Assembly (NCBI GenBank): GCA_943787425.1
Contig: CALSMJ010000001.1
Location: forward strand, 857,271 to 921,270
From: an uncultured Pseudomonadales bacterium
GTDB taxonomy: Bacteria > Pseudomonadota > Gammaproteobacteria > Pseudomonadales > Azotimanducaceae
Direction of reading: 5' to 3'
DNA length: 64,000 nt
The notes beneath the pieces are model-generated. The model worked only from the letters and a program-made list of their open reading frames with translations, was not told the origin of the DNA and did no database searches. The position numbers and the translations under genes are program-made. This document shows, piece after piece, positions 63,389 through 64,000 of this stretch; positions within the stretch are counted from its first letter, which is position 1, and the number at the start of each line of letters is the position of its first letter.

Positions 63389-64000
63389 ATGTTCCGAGTT
63401 ATTATCTTCGCCGCCGCAAATCTGGGCATCCTGCTGGTCATGGGCGTTGTCTTTCAGCTCATTGGACTCGACATCTGGCTCGTCCAAAGCGGCACTGGGT
63501 TTAATACCGCGGGCGTTTTAGCCTTTGCGGCCTGCTTCGGTTTCGGAGGCGCCTTCATCTCGCTCGCCTTGTCGAAATTCATGGCGAAACGCGGCATGGG
63601 CGTTCAAATGATTACCACCCCCCAAAACGCTCAGGAGCGCTGGTTGCGGGATACGGTTCACCGCCAGGCCAAAAAAGTCGGGATCGCTGCACCCGAAGTC
63701 GGCATCTTTCAACAAGCGCAACCCAATGCTTTTGCAACGGGCATGACCCGAAACCGATCTTTAGTGGCTGTGTCAACGGGCCTTCTGACCACAATGACCC
63801 AAGATGAGGTCGAAGCTGTTTTAGGGCATGAAGTCGCACATGTTGCCAATGGCGATATGATCACCATGGCGCTGTTACAAGGCCTGCTCAACACCTTCGT
63901 CATTTTCCTGTCTCGTCTGGCCGGTTTTTTTGTGGACAAGGTTATTCTCAAGAATCAGCGCGGTTTGGGCATCGGCTATTTTATCACCTCGATCATTGCG
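63389..64000 (+). CDS. htpX: HtpX membrane zinc metalloprotease (3' end beyond the window)
   Basis: HtpX is an inner-membrane zinc protease of quality control that degrades damaged membrane proteins together with FtsH. The visible 204 codons include two N-terminal hydrophobic segments (about residues 2-26 and 38-58), PQNAQERWLRDTVHRQAKKVGI, PNAFATG, and the metal motif HEVAHVANGD (about residues 148-157; HExxH). GAGGAG lies eight bases before the ATG. The gene is truncated by the window end, with roughly a third of the family's usual 290 residues missing. Confidence 0.92.
   Translation, partial: MFRVIIFAAANLGILLVMGVVFQLIGLDIWLVQSGTGFNTAGVLAFAACFGFGGAFISLALSKFMAKRGMGVQMITTPQNAQERWLRDTVHRQAKKVGIAAPEVGIFQQAQPNAFATGMTRNRSLVAVSTGLLTTMTQDEVEAVLGHEVAHVANGDMITMALLQGLLNTFVIFLSRLAGFFVDKVILKNQRGLGIGYFITSIIA

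Overview
The window looks like chromosomal DNA from a free-living aerobic gammaproteobacterium, probably marine or aquatic. That placement rests on the gene set (long class II IlvC, TrhO, SirB1, YgiQ, a ModF-like ABC protein, HtpX, a periplasmic DsbA-like protein, a large outer-membrane DUF5916-type protein) and on the many acyl-CoA genes. I cannot name a genus. There is no prophage, transposase, CRISPR array, rRNA or tRNA that I can support.

Layout. 1-9 kb: a DUF1295 membrane protein, an S1/P1 nuclease behind a peroxiredoxin (Bcp), a nitroreductase, TrhO, a GST and SirB1. The bcp gene carries an in-frame TGA at the peroxidatic cysteine codon, followed by a SECIS-like hairpin, so it is best read as a selenoprotein. 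6.5-18 kb: CoA and central metabolism (ACAD10/11-like kinase, quinone oxidoreductase, CaiB-type CoA-transferase, acyl-CoA synthetase, GTP-type PEP carboxykinase, thiolase), plus YgiQ. 17.6-23.2 kb: an amino-acid permease with a frameshifted class III aminotransferase, IlvD and two thioesterases.

24.5-37.8 kb is the centrepiece. It is a 13 kb block transcribed entirely on the minus strand: npdG, cofE, cofD, cofC and fbiC (synthesis and NADPH-linked reduction of coenzyme F420), then three luciferase-like (LLM) F420-type oxidoreductases, a FemAB-like acyltransferase, enoyl-CoA hydratase, SDR and a CHK/ACAD11-like kinase. Two more LLM genes lie at 23.4 kb and 41.8 kb. The reading is that the cofactor, its reductase and its probable client enzymes are encoded together, alongside acyl-CoA chemistry typical of lipid, steroid or xenobiotic breakdown. 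A TrmY-type tRNA methyltransferase, a family mostly known from archaea, lies just upstream.

39-64 kb: an MFS exporter, a non-coding region with DnaA-box-like sites and a small inverted-repeat element, a YfcG-like GST, a globin-like protein paired with an LLM gene, DsbA-like, DUF5916, acyl-CoA synthetase and dehydrogenase, a metallo-beta-lactamase/cyclic-nucleotide-binding fusion, GlpD, GNAT, SDR, a ModF-like protein, IlvC, a TauD-type dioxygenase, a Bax-like glucosaminidase, a GPH-type transporter, a broken Na+-dependent (NSS) transporter and the start of htpX.

Intergenic gaps repeatedly hold short tandem arrays of 12-21 bp units. Each has a different unit sequence but the same overall style. 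Starts were moved inward from the longest open frame wherever a ribosome binding site, a neighbouring gene or family length favoured it.
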